64,000 nucleotides of DNA, from contig JAJTBO010000010.1 of the NCBI GenBank assembly GCA_021286855.1, forward strand, positions 1 to 64,000, given 5' to 3'. Below, in pieces: positions 34,027 to 42,652 of this stretch (the stretch's first letter is position 1; each line of letters opens with the position of its first letter). The notes under the pieces are model-generated. The model saw only the letters and a program-made list of their open reading frames with translations, had not been told where the DNA came from and did no database searches. Origin of the DNA: Hyphomicrobiales bacterium. Its GTDB lineage: Bacteria; Pseudomonadota; Alphaproteobacteria; Rhizobiales; Ancalomicrobiaceae. A program made the position numbers and the translations under genes.

Positions 34027-35556
34027 TCAGGCGGCCAGACCGCCGCGCAGCGCCGACGCCGCGACGGCGAGCATCGCGCCCGCCTCGCTCTCGGAAAACT
34101 CGGCCTCCTCCTCCGCCAACCATTCGGCCGGCACGTCCTCCAGGCGGACGTGGGAGAAGAGACCGACCGGTTCGTCGAGATCGTCGCCGATCGGCGCGCC
34201 GGCGCGATGGGCGACGATGTCGGCGGCGGCGGCCTCGGCGATCTCGGCTTCGAAGGAGAAGGCCGGGCCGAAGGCGTCGGCGTCGGCGTCGGCGAAGAAG
34301 GGCTCGACGCGGATCTCGGCGAAGACGGTTTCGGCCGGACCTTCGGCGGCGAAGTCGGCGGGGGCGTCGACCGGCTCCGCAACGGGAGCGGCGAGCGCGA
34401 CCGGCTTTTCCTGGGCGCGGGCGGCGGCGAGCGCGCGGGCCTGCTCGCGCGCGGCGTCGGCGGAGAAGCGGCGCAGCAGCGCGAGGAGATCGTCGGCGTC
34501 GCGGCGCGACGGCATTTCGAGGCGGGTCAACACCCGCTCGACGAGGCGGCGGGAGAAGCGGGCCCGATCGCCCGGCCGGCCGTCCCAACCGCCGGTCTCG
34601 GCGAAGAGATCGCGATGGACGTCGAGCGCGGCGGCGAAGGCGGGGAAGGCGCGGACCGGCATGCCGGCCTTCAGATAGAGGGCGCGGAAGGCGCTCTCGC
34701 GACCGTCGGCGACAAGGGCGGCGACCCGGCGGACCGGCACGTCGGCGAGACGGGCGATCGCCTCTTCGACGAAGCGCAGATCGCCGACGCAGGCGGCGCG
34801 CAGGATCAGGCGAGTGGTGAGCTGGCCGGTCGAGCGCAGATGATCGACCAGAACGACGATCTCGCCGTCGCCGGCGTCGCCTGAGAGCGCGACGGTGGCG
34901 CGGTCCTTGGCGTCGCGGGTCAGCGCCCGGCCGCGCTCCTCGCGGCCCTTGCCGCCGAGCACGACGAGATTGCCGATCGTCTCAGCGAGCTTCTCCAGGA
35001 TGCGGTGGCGGACGGTGACCGGCACCGAGGGCCGCGCGGCGAAGGCCTCGCGGACGTCGGCGAACTCGCCGAAGCGATCGACCAGGCGCAGTTGCGCGGC
35101 GGCGGACACGTCCGCGCCGGGATTGGCGAGCAGCGCCGTCGCGCCGCGCCGATCGACGGTCTCGGCGAGGGCGGAGGCGAGGCTCGCGCCGACGCGGCGG
35201 CGGCGGGCGAGCGCGAGGGCGACGTCGGGATGGGCGGCGGCGGCCTCGATCAATTCGGCGTCGATCAGGGCTTCGCTCGACCGGGCGATCGGTTCGGCGA
35301 CCTCGGGCTCGTCCCAGATCAGGTCGAGAAGGAGATGTCTGGGCGCGTCGTCGCGTTCGGCGAGCGCTTCGGCGACGGCGCGGCGCACGGCGATCTCGGG
35401 ATCGGCGGCGAGGACCGTCAGCGCCGCGACGATGGTCTCGCGGTCCTCTTTCCCCTCGGGCGCGTCGGCGAGGGCGCGCGCCATCGGCGCGACGACGCGC
35501 AGGCGCTGATCGAGGGATGCGTCACGGACCCAGGCGAAGAAACGATCGACGACCAT
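34027..35556 (-). CDS. DUF2336 domain protein
   Basis: The 509-residue protein matches the DUF2336 type: an alpha-helical repeat-like N terminus with blocks such as RHLLLDLIWDEPEVAEPIA, and a helical region from residue 150 to 360. The last 150 residues are acidic and Ala-rich. No catalytic motif or signal peptide is seen, so it is probably cytosolic. The ATG at 35556 is preferred to the GTG at 35568. The function of the family is unknown; it is common in Alphaproteobacteria. It is convergent with the Hpt gene, which raises the idea of shared regulation. Confidence 0.75.
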   Translation of the reverse strand: MVVDRFFAWVRDASLDQRLRVVAPMARALADAPEGKEDRETIVAALTVLAADPEIAVRRAVAEALAERDDAPRHLLLDLIWDEPEVAEPIARSSEALIDAELIEAAAAHPDVALALARRRRVGASLASALAETVDRRGATALLANPGADVSAAAQLRLVDRFGEFADVREAFAARPSVPVTVRHRILEKLAETIGNLVVLGGKGREERGRALTRDAKDRATVALSGDAGDGEIVVLVDHLRSTGQLTTRLILRAACVGDLRFVEEAIARLADVPVRRVAALVADGRESAFRALYLKAGMPVRAFPAFAAALDVHRDLFAETGGWDGRPGDRARFSRRLVERVLTRLEMPSRRDADDLLALLRRFSADAAREQARALAAARAQEKPVALAAPVAEPVDAPADFAAEGPAETVFAEIRVEPFFADADADAFGPAFSFEAEIAEAAAADIVAHRAGAPIGDDLDEPVGLFSHVRLEDVPAEWLAEEEAEFSESEAGAMLAVAASALRGGLAA

Positions 35557-35693
35557 ACTCGAGACCACTCGCGACGTGAGCCCGCCCCGTCCGGGGAGGC
35601 TCGAGACGTTTCACGTCGCAAAGGATCGCACGTCACTCATTAACGAGGGGTTCACCACGATTCTCGAGGTTTCGTTCACCCTGTCGGGCCGGA

Positions 35694-37163
35694 TCACTCG
35701 TCGCCGCCGCCGGCGCGGGCGACGCCGGCCCGCGACAGGGCGATCAGATCGAGCGGCCGCAGGCGGCTGCGGCCGGCGGTGCGGCGGACCTCGACGGCGA
35801 GCGGCGTCTGAGCGGCCGGACCGGCGGCGGTCGGCAGGCTCGCCGAGACGGTCGCCCCGGCGGCGGCGGTCGGCGTCACCGCCGAGGTGCGCACCCGGAC
35901 GACGCCGGCGGCGAGCGCCTCGTCGCTGGCCCCGGTCCAGTTCTCGAAGAGCAGCCGGCTCGGCCGGACCTCGCCGCGGGCGGCGTCGACCATCGGCAGC
36001 GGCGCGGCCGGCGCGCCGGCGGCCAACGCCCCGGCGTAGCGGCTCGGGCGTTCCGGAACGGCCCGTTCGAGCGCCTGGACCGACGGCGGCGGAGCGGTGG
36101 CGGCGAGGCTCATCGGCGCGTCGGGGTCGACGCGCTCGATCGCGCCGGCCCCGGCGTGGCCGGCGGCGGCGACCGCCTTCATCGCCAGCGCGCCGGTCGC
36201 GCCGGGCAGGACGCGGGTCGCGTCGAGAGCGGCGCTGGCTCCATCCGCGCCGGCCTCGTTGCGGACGAGGCCGGTGAAGGCGTCGCGCGACAGCTTGGCG
36301 CGCCAGCCGTCGAGCCGGCCGGCCTCGACCGTGTCGGACGAACCAGGGATGGGCGTCTGCGAAAAGGCCGCCTTGGCGAGGGCGAGGTCGGAGGCGGAGG
36401 GACGGCCGGTCGAGCCGGGCTTCTCCTCGCCGACCACCGCCGCGGCCTGGGCGCGCAGCAGCAGCGCCACCGAGGCGGCGTCGGTCTTGGAGGCGTTGGC
36501 GCTCAGATTGCGATGGGCCGAGGCGATGCGGGCGGAGGCCGGATCGGCGTCGCTCTCCGGCATCCGGGTCAGTTTGGCGAAGAGATCGGCGTTGGTGCGG
36601 GCGCGGCCGCCGGCCTCGTAGAAGAGGCCGGGATTGGCGGCGGCGGCCTTGGGGAAGGAGACGGCGGCGGCGCCGTTCGGCTCGCTGGAGGCGAGGCGGA
36701 AGAGGCGCGTCGCGCCGGCCGCGCCGAGGACGTGGGCGGCGTAGAGTTCGCCGTCGGAGGGGGTGCGGCCGAGGGCGTCGCCGAGGCGTCGGGCGTTGTC
36801 CTGGGTGAACTTGCCGGCCATCACGGCGGAGACCAGCGGATCGGTCCTCAGCGCCAGGATCTTGGCGCGGTCGACCGGATCGGCGACGGTCCAGCCGCCC
36901 TTGCCGTCGGTGGTGATCTTGTCGGCGAAGCGTTCGAGCCCGACCGAGGGACCCTCGCGGCGGACGAGTTCAAACCAGGTCTGGTCGACGAACTGGAACA
37001 GCCCCTTGGCCGAAGAGCCGGAGGCGGCGAGATCGGTCCGATGGTCGGACTCGCGCTGCGAGGTCTTCAGCAGGTAGTCGAAGGACGCGCCGGTGGCGTC
37101 GGCCGCGGCCTTGAAGGCTCCCGCGATCCGTTTGTCCACCGCACCCTTGCCGTCGACCTGCAT
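35694..37163 (-). CDS. Lytic-transglycosylase-like protein
   Basis: The 489-residue protein begins with a domain like soluble lytic transglycosylases: the glutamate in TSQRESDHRTDLAASG (Glu38) and the segment SSAKGLFQFVDQTWFEL. These enzymes cleave peptidoglycan with formation of anhydromuramic ends. The N-terminal domain spans about 1-175; the rest is low-complexity Ala/Pro-rich with no known fold. No signal peptide is visible, which is unusual for a wall enzyme and recalls flagellar-type transglycosylases. GGAG lies upstream of the ATG. The C-terminal role is unknown. Confidence 0.75.
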   Translation of the reverse strand: MQVDGKGAVDKRIAGAFKAAADATGASFDYLLKTSQRESDHRTDLAASGSSAKGLFQFVDQTWFELVRREGPSVGLERFADKITTDGKGGWTVADPVDRAKILALRTDPLVSAVMAGKFTQDNARRLGDALGRTPSDGELYAAHVLGAAGATRLFRLASSEPNGAAAVSFPKAAAANPGLFYEAGGRARTNADLFAKLTRMPESDADPASARIASAHRNLSANASKTDAASVALLLRAQAAAVVGEEKPGSTGRPSASDLALAKAAFSQTPIPGSSDTVEAGRLDGWRAKLSRDAFTGLVRNEAGADGASAALDATRVLPGATGALAMKAVAAAGHAGAGAIERVDPDAPMSLAATAPPPSVQALERAVPERPSRYAGALAAGAPAAPLPMVDAARGEVRPSRLLFENWTGASDEALAAGVVRVRTSAVTPTAAAGATVSASLPTAAGPAAQTPLAVEVRRTAGRSRLRPLDLIALSRAGVARAGGGDE

Positions 37164-37264
37164 GTCGGCTCCAATCGTCCCCTACCCGCCGCTTCGCGCG
37201 GCCACGAAACCGAGAGCGCCGGCGACCCGCCGAACGCTCCGCCCCCACTCGAGGGAAACGTCCG

Positions 37265-37732
37265 ATGCCCGGCCTCTATCTGGAAGACCTCGTCCCCGGT
37301 CTCGTCATCCGCCACCCGCTGACGCGGTCGGTGACGGAAATGGACAACCTTCTCTTCTCCAGCCTCACCTTCAATCCGCAGCCGCTGCACGTCGACTTCG
37401 ACTTCGCCGCCAAGTCCGAGTGGGGTCGCCCGCTGGTCAATTCGATCTTCACCCTCGGGTTGATGATCGGCCTGTCGGTCCACGACACCACGCTCGGAAC
37501 GCTGATCGGCAATCTCGGCATGACCGACGTGAAGTTTCCGGCTCCGGTCTTTCACGGTGACACGATTCGCGCCGAAACGGAGGTGGTTTCGGCGCGAATC
37601 TCCAAGTCACGCACAGATGCCGGCATCGTCGAGTTCCTGCACCGCGCCTACAAGCAGGATGGAACCCTGGTGGCGGAGTGCCGTCGTCAAGCCTTCATGA
37701 AACGTCGGCCGAATGTCGAGCCCACGGCCTGA
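37265..37732 (+). CDS. MaoC-family hydratase/dehydratase
   Basis: The 155-residue protein is a single hot-dog MaoC domain. The catalytic region appears as FNPQPLHVDFDFAAKSEWG, where Asn, His and nearby Asp form the hydratase motif. It hydrates or dehydrates acyl-CoA thioesters. A well-placed GAGGG precedes the ATG. A CitE-like lyase starts 48 nt later on the same strand; the pair suggests handling of a hydroxyacyl-CoA such as a methylmalyl- or citramalyl-type CoA ester, but this is inferred. Confidence 0.85.
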   Translation: MPGLYLEDLVPGLVIRHPLTRSVTEMDNLLFSSLTFNPQPLHVDFDFAAKSEWGRPLVNSIFTLGLMIGLSVHDTTLGTLIGNLGMTDVKFPAPVFHGDTIRAETEVVSARISKSRTDAGIVEFLHRAYKQDGTLVAECRRQAFMKRRPNVEPTA

Positions 37733-37780
37733 GGCCGCGATATCGACGCTCGCTCCCCTTCCGTCGCCGGAACCTTCGCC

Positions 37781-38650
37781 ATGCGCTCGCTGCTCTTCGT
37801 CCCCGCCACCGCTCCGGAAAAACTCGCCAAGGCGCTCGGCTCGGGGGCCGACGTGGTGATCGTCGACCTCGAGGACTCGGTCGCCGCCGACGCCAAGGAG
37901 GACGGGCGCGCCGGCATGGTCGCCTTCGTCGCGGCGCAGGCCGCGGTGAGCGACCGGCCGAAGATCTTCGTGCGGGTTAACGGCTTTTCGACCGGCCTCG
38001 TCGACGCCGATCTCGATGCGGCGGTCGCCAGCGGCTGCGACGGGATCATGCTGCCGAAGGCGGCCGGCGGCGCCGAGATCACCCGGCTCGCCGCCAAGAT
38101 CGCCGTCGCCGAGGCCGTGCACGGCATCGCCGACGGACATACGGCGATCGTCGCGATCGTCACCGAGACGGCGCATGCGGTGTTCCAGACCGGCACCTAC
38201 AAGGGCGCCTCGCGCCGGCTCGTCGGCATGGCCTGGGGGGCGGAGGATCTCTCCGCCGATCTCGGCGCGACGACGGCGCGCGGCCCCGACGGGGCCTTCC
38301 TCGACGCCTTCCGCCTCGCCCGGACGATGACGTTGCTCGGCGCGGCGGCGGCCGAATGCGCGCCGATCGACGGCGTCTTCACCGATTTCCGCGACCTCGA
38401 CGGGCTCGCCGCCGAATGCGCGGCGGCGGCCCGCGACGGCTACACCGCCAAGATGGCGATCCATCCGGCGCAGGTCCCGGTGATCAACGCCGCCTTCACG
38501 CCGAGCGCGGCGGACGTGGCGGAGGCGACCCGCATCGTCGAGGCCTTCGCGGCGGCGGGCGATCCGGGCGTGCTGGCGCTCGACGGGGTGATGCTCGACC
38601 GGCCGCATCTGATGCGGGCGCGGCGGCTGCTGATGCGGGCCGGACGGTGA
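37781..38650 (+). CDS. CitE-like CoA-ester lyase (HpcH/HpaI aldolase family)
   Basis: The 289-residue TIM-barrel lyase starts MRSLLFVPATAPEKLAKAL and has the arginine in IFVRVNGF, the Mg-binding Glu in VTETAHAVF and the Asp/Glu in GAEDLSADLG, typical of CitE-like enzymes that cleave malyl-, methylmalyl- or citramalyl-CoA. The segment MAIHPAQVPVINAAF near residue 225 is conserved in the family. Paired with the MaoC gene upstream. The exact substrate cannot be told from the sequence. Confidence 0.87.
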   Translation: MRSLLFVPATAPEKLAKALGSGADVVIVDLEDSVAADAKEDGRAGMVAFVAAQAAVSDRPKIFVRVNGFSTGLVDADLDAAVASGCDGIMLPKAAGGAEITRLAAKIAVAEAVHGIADGHTAIVAIVTETAHAVFQTGTYKGASRRLVGMAWGAEDLSADLGATTARGPDGAFLDAFRLARTMTLLGAAAAECAPIDGVFTDFRDLDGLAAECAAAARDGYTAKMAIHPAQVPVINAAFTPSAADVAEATRIVEAFAAAGDPGVLALDGVMLDRPHLMRARRLLMRAGR

Positions 38651-38654
38651 GGCG

Positions 38655-39170
38655 TCAGCGCGCCAACCACCAGACGCCGAGGTTGAGCGCCGTGGCCCAA
38701 CCGATCCAGGCGAGATAGGGCGCGAGCAACAGCCCCGCGATCCGGTCCCTGCGGTAGAAGGCGATCAGCGTCGCCGCCACGGCCACGTCGAGCGCCAGGA
38801 TGACGGCGACGCCGGCGCCGGGCGAGCGCAGGCCGAAGAAGGCGACCGACCACAGGGCGTTCAACGCCATCTGGCCGAGGAAGAGCGCGATCGCGCGCCC
38901 CCTCCCCTCGCCGCCGCCGCCCGTCAGCACGCGGTGGAAGGCGACGATCATCAGCGCGTAGAGAGCGGTCCAGACCGGACCGAAGACCCAGTTCGGCGGC
39001 GTGATCGCCGGCTTGGCGAGACCGGCGTACCAGTCGGGGATGGCCGGCAGGGTCGCGCGGCTGCCGATCGCGGCGGCGGCGACGACCGGCAGGGCGGCGA
39101 GGAGCGCCGCCGCGAGGGACCTGCGGCGGAAGGGTGCGGCCTCGGGCTGCGTTTCGGTCTCGCGGTTCAC
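38655..39170 (-). CDS. tspO: TspO/MBR family protein
   Basis: The 171-residue protein has five membrane helices and the TspO motifs PAITPPNWVFGPVWTALY and WATALNLGVWWL. TspO proteins bind tetrapyrroles and help regulate or degrade porphyrins; in alphaproteobacteria they affect pigment gene control. The best start is GTG at 39170, which overlaps the stop of the flavin reductase gene (GTGA). It is the last gene of a nitroreductase-flavin reductase-tspO operon and is convergent with the CitE-like gene (4 nt). Confidence 0.9.
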   Translation of the reverse strand: MNRETETQPEAAPFRRRSLAAALLAALPVVAAAAIGSRATLPAIPDWYAGLAKPAITPPNWVFGPVWTALYALMIVAFHRVLTGGGGEGRGRAIALFLGQMALNALWSVAFFGLRSPGAGVAVILALDVAVAATLIAFYRRDRIAGLLLAPYLAWIGWATALNLGVWWLAR

Positions 39171-39766
39171 TTCGGGCGGCCCATCCGGAAGATGCCGTCG
39201 ACGCCGAGATATTCGTCGTGGCCGCAGCGGGCGATCGGGCTGGCGCGGGCGAGGTCGAAGCGGCCGTCGACGAGGCAGCGCTCGGCGATGTGGACGCCGA
39301 CGACCTGACCGATGACGATCTGATTGGTGATCGGCTCCCCCTCGAGGGTCTTCGGCGAGAACATCTCGACCACCCGGCATTCGAGCGAGGCGGCGGCCTC
39401 GAGCACGCGCGGCGCGCGCACCAGCCGGCACGGCGCCGGCGTCAGGCCGGCGTGGGGAAACTCCGAGCGGTCGCGCGGCAGCGGCGCGGAGGAGGCGTTC
39501 ATCGCCTCGCGCAGGTCGTAGCTCGCCAGATTGACCACGAATTCGCCGGTCTCGGCGCAGGCGGTGGCCGTGTCCTTCCAGCCGTCGGAGGAGAACATCA
39601 CCATCGGCGGCTGGGTGGCGACGGCGTTGAAGTAGCTGTAGGGCGCGAGATTGTGCATGCCGGTGCGGTCGACGGTGGAGATCCAGCCGATCGGCCGCGG
39701 CGCGACGATCGCCTTGAAGGGGTCGTGCGGCAGGCCCGGATGCCCATCGGCGACGGCGTAGAACAT
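39167..39766 (-). CDS. Flavin reductase-like FMN-binding split-barrel protein
   Basis: The 199-residue protein matches the flavin reductase (DIM6/NTAB) family: IVAPRPIGWISTVD, NLAPYSYFNAVATQPP and VNLASYDLREAM are the FMN-binding blocks. Such enzymes reduce free FMN with NAD(P)H or act as oxidoreductases. The ATG at 39766 lies 4 nt after the nitroreductase stop, and the stop overlaps the tspO GTG. Close packing suggests a joint role in flavin or tetrapyrrole redox chemistry; the substrate is unknown. Confidence 0.87.
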   Translation of the reverse strand: MFYAVADGHPGLPHDPFKAIVAPRPIGWISTVDRTGMHNLAPYSYFNAVATQPPMVMFSSDGWKDTATACAETGEFVVNLASYDLREAMNASSAPLPRDRSEFPHAGLTPAPCRLVRAPRVLEAAASLECRVVEMFSPKTLEGEPITNQIVIGQVVGVHIAERCLVDGRFDLARASPIARCGHDEYLGVDGIFRMGRPK

Positions 39767-39770
39767 CGGC

Positions 39771-40352
39771 TCAGGCGCTCCATTCGGTGACGACGTCCTC
39801 GAAGGCGGGGCGCGGCCGATCGACCGGCGGCACGGTCGGCGCGCCGATCGCCACCAGCCCGGCGAAGCGCTCGCCGGGCTTGCGGCCGAGCAACGCGGCC
39901 GCCTCGTCGTCATAACAGCACCAGCCGGAGAGCCACTGGGCGGCGTAGCCGAGGGCGTGGGCGGCAAGCATCAGGTTCATCGTCGCCGCGCCGGCGGAGA
40001 GCTCCTGCTCCCAGACCGGGATCTTGACGTGTTCGGCGGCGGTCGAGAGGACGCCGATGGTCAGGGGCGGCGCGGAGAAGCGCTGCGCTTCGACCAGGAC
40101 CTTGCCCTCCGGCGCGCCGGGGAAGCGGGCGCGGAAGATCGGCGTCAGCTTTTCGTCGAGGACGGCGCGGGCCGCGCCGCGATAGAGCACGAAGCGCCAG
40201 GGCGTCAGTTTGCCGTGGTCGGGCACCCGGCTCGCCGCTGCGATCATGCGGCGGATCTCGGCGTCGCTCGGGCCGGGTTCGGCCAGTTGCAGGGCGGCGA
40301 TGGTGCGACGGGTCTCGAGCAGGGAGAGCGCGGCTTCGTTCGGGGTCGGCAT
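39771..40352 (-). CDS. Nitroreductase family protein (YdjA type)
   Basis: The 193-residue FMN-dependent oxidoreductase has RRTIAALQLAEPGPSD at the start, the FMN contact ASRVPDHGKLTPWRFVL, and a C-terminal block AAQWLSGWCCYDDEAAALLG. The short form and the DHGKLTPWRF motif resemble YdjA. The physiological substrate of this group is not known. It is the first gene of the three-gene minus-strand operon with the flavin reductase and tspO. Confidence 0.87.
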   Translation of the reverse strand: MPTPNEAALSLLETRRTIAALQLAEPGPSDAEIRRMIAAASRVPDHGKLTPWRFVLYRGAARAVLDEKLTPIFRARFPGAPEGKVLVEAQRFSAPPLTIGVLSTAAEHVKIPVWEQELSAGAATMNLMLAAHALGYAAQWLSGWCCYDDEAAALLGRKPGERFAGLVAIGAPTVPPVDRPRPAFEDVVTEWSA

Positions 40353-40561
40353 CGGGCGGGGGTCTCGGGCGGGTTTCGAAGAGATCGGCGGCGAGGGAAC
40401 CGCCTCGACGCGGACTTGTCAACGCGCGCCGCCGGGCGTGTCGCGAACGGATGCGGCGCGAGAACTCTTCGCCGGAAGCATGCGAGACTTGATCTCGCCA
40501 TTCTCCTGAGGTTTTTTCGGGCGACGCCCGAGTCGCCGTCGTCCGGCGAAGACGAGGATTC

Positions 40562-41629
40562 ATGCGCGCGACATCGCTTTCGACCCGTCTCGTCCCGGCC
40601 CTCGCCCTCGCGGCGACGCTCGCCGTCGTCGGATCGGCGGCGGCGCAGCCGGCCGGCGGGCAGCCGTTGTCGCTGGCGCCGCCGCCGGGCGGGCCGCCCC
40701 CGGGGGGACCGCCGCCGGGAGGCCCCCCACCGGGAGGACCGCCGCCGGGCTCGCCGTTCTCCTACGCGCCCAATCCGCCGCCCGCCGCCGCCACGCCGGG
40801 GCGTCCGGCGGTCGCCGTCCAGCCGATCGCCACCGACGTCGCCAAGGCCTATGGGCCGACGCTGAAGCTCTCGGCGCTGGTGACGGACAATTCTCCGACG
40901 ATCCGCAACGGTCTGGTCTGGCGCATCTTCAAGGAGAAGAACAGCGTCGAGGACAAGCTGCAGCTCGTCGTCACGGCGTCGGGCGGCGATGCGGAATTCG
41001 ATCTCGAGCCCGGCTCCTATCTGGTCCACGCCGCCTATGGCCGGGCCGGGGCGACCACCCGCGTCACGGTGACCAAGGACCAGACGCGCAGCGAGACGCT
41101 GATCCTCAACGCCGGCGGGCTGCGGCTCTCGGCGCTGGGCGCGGGCGATCTGCCGCTGCCGGCCGACAAGGTCACCTTCGACGTCTATTCGATGGACGCC
41201 GACCAGCGCGGCGATCGGCAGGCGCTGGTGATGGGCGTCGGGCCCGGCAAGATCATCCGCCTCAACGCCGACACCTATCGCGTCGTCGCCCACTACGGCG
41301 ATCTCAACGCGGTGGCGCGGGCCGAGATCCACGTCAATCCGGGCAAGCTCACCGAGGCGACGGTCTATCACAAGGCGGCGCAGATCACGCTGAAGCTGGT
41401 CAACGAACCGGGCGGCGAGGCGCTGACCAACACCTCGTGGCTGGTGCTGACGCCGGCCGGCGACCAAGTCACCGAGAGCGTCGGCGCGTTCCCGACGATC
41501 GTTCTGGCGGAAGGCGACTATTCGCTGGTCGCCAAGAACCAGGATCGGATCTTCACCCGCAACTTCTCGGTCCAGGCCGGCTACGACCGCGAGATCGAGA
41601 TCGTCGCCGACGACAAGACGCGGAACTGA
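40562..41629 (+). CDS. Secreted Pro/Gly-rich protein of unknown function
   Basis: The 355-residue protein has a Sec leader (about residues 1-28, cleaved near SAAAQP). A low-complexity segment of PPPGG repeats follows (residues about 40-62), then about 270 residues with a beta-rich pattern and several copies of a loose motif resembling AGATTRVTVTKDQT and GGLRLSALGAGD. It may be built of immunoglobulin-like or carboxypeptidase-regulatory-like repeats. I do not recognise a named family. It is probably periplasmic or outer-membrane associated. The gene is monocistronic. Confidence 0.72.
   Translation: MRATSLSTRLVPALALAATLAVVGSAAAQPAGGQPLSLAPPPGGPPPGGPPPGGPPPGGPPPGSPFSYAPNPPPAAATPGRPAVAVQPIATDVAKAYGPTLKLSALVTDNSPTIRNGLVWRIFKEKNSVEDKLQLVVTASGGDAEFDLEPGSYLVHAAYGRAGATTRVTVTKDQTRSETLILNAGGLRLSALGAGDLPLPADKVTFDVYSMDADQRGDRQALVMGVGPGKIIRLNADTYRVVAHYGDLNAVARAEIHVNPGKLTEATVYHKAAQITLKLVNEPGGEALTNTSWLVLTPAGDQVTESVGAFPTIVLAEGDYSLVAKNQDRIFTRNFSVQAGYDREIEIVADDKTRN
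40680..40752 (+). repeat. Tandem PPPGG-coding repeat
   Basis: About five copies of a 15-nt unit of the type CCGCCGGGAGGACCG encode PPPGG inside the secreted protein gene at 40562. Third positions vary between copies, so selection acts on the peptide, not the DNA. The G/C run makes it prone to slippage. Confidence 0.85.
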
Positions 41630-41636
41630 CGCTCGA

Positions 41637-42260
41637 TCAGGCGATCCGATCGGCGGTGGTGAAGACCACCCCGGCGGCGGCCATCGTCGCGCGGGCGGCG
41701 GCGAGCGAGCCGTCGAGATCGATGGCGCGGCAGACGTCCTCCACCACCACCGTCGCGAAACCGGCGGCGGCGGCGTCCTCGGCCGTCCAGGCGACGCAGA
41801 AGTCGGTGGCCAATCCGCAGACGAAGACCCGTTCGATCCCGCGCGCCTTCAGGAGCGCCGCGAGGCCGGTGTCGGTGGTCCGATCCGCCTCGCGGAAGGC
41901 GGAGTAACTGTCGACCTCTGCATTCGCGCCCTTGCGCAGGATCACCACGGCGTGGGGCACGTCGAGCCCGTCGGCGAGCGCCGCGCCGGGCGTCGCCTGG
42001 ACGCAGTGGGCCGGCCAGAGCACCTGAGGGCCGTAGGCCAGATCGATCGTCTCGAAGGGGGGGCGGCCGGGGTGGTTCGTGGCGAAGGAGACGTGGCTCG
42101 CCGGATGCCAGTCCTGGGTCAGGACGACGGTTTCGAAACGGGCGGCGAGCGGGCCGACGAGGGGGACGATCTCGTCGCCCCTCGGCACGGCGAGCGCGCC
42201 GCCGGGCAGGAAGTCGTTCTGGACGTCGACGACGATCAGGCAATCGCGGGCGGTGGGCAT
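41637..42260 (-). CDS. pncA: Nicotinamidase (PncA)
   Basis: PncA hydrolyses nicotinamide to nicotinate for NAD salvage. The 207-residue isochorismatase-fold protein has the catalytic triad: Asp in VDVQNDF, Lys in LRKGANAEVDSYSAF and Cys in CGLATDFCVAWTA. The metal site DWHPASHVSFA is present. GAGGAG precedes the ATG at 42260. It is convergent with the Pro/Gly-rich protein gene (7 nt). Confidence 0.93.
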   Translation of the reverse strand: MPTARDCLIVVDVQNDFLPGGALAVPRGDEIVPLVGPLAARFETVVLTQDWHPASHVSFATNHPGRPPFETIDLAYGPQVLWPAHCVQATPGAALADGLDVPHAVVILRKGANAEVDSYSAFREADRTTDTGLAALLKARGIERVFVCGLATDFCVAWTAEDAAAAGFATVVVEDVCRAIDLDGSLAAARATMAAAGVVFTTADRIA

Positions 42261-42361
42261 CGATGGCTCCTCGGACGGCGGGGACTGTCGCATGGGTCGA
42301 TTCGGTGTACAACGTCTCGAAACGCCGCCGTCGGCGCGGCCCATCGGATGAGCCATCGCCC

Positions 42362-42652
42362 GTGATCGTCCCTTCGCCCTCGCCGCTCGTCGCCCCTCCT
42401 CCGCCGCCGGCCGGTTTCGCGCTGATGTGGCGGGCGCTGCTGCCGATCGGCATCGGGATCGTCGCGATCGCGTTTCTCCTCGGGGTCTTCGACACGTCGG
42501 CGCGGCCGGCCTGGATCTTCGTCCTCGGGACGGCGATTTCGCTCGTCGGGCTCGCCTCGCTCGGGCGATTTCTCTATCTGAAGAGCCGACAGGGGATCGC
42601 GGCGCTCGAGGCCGAGATCGAGGAACGCCTCGGCGAGGAGACCAAGCGATGA
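42362..42652 (+). CDS. Small two-helix membrane protein
   Basis: This is a short protein of 75-96 residues, depending on start: GTG 42362 gives a Pro-rich leader, ATG 42425 starts at MWRALLPIG. Two hydrophobic helices (ALLPIGIGIVAIAFLLG and IFVLGTAISLVGLASLG) are followed by a charged tail ending EERLGEETKR. No family is recognised. The stop overlaps the start of the CoA-binding gene (ATGA), so they are co-translated. Confidence 0.6.
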   Translation: MIVPSPSPLVAPPPPPAGFALMWRALLPIGIGIVAIAFLLGVFDTSARPAWIFVLGTAISLVGLASLGRFLYLKSRQGIAALEAEIEERLGEETKR

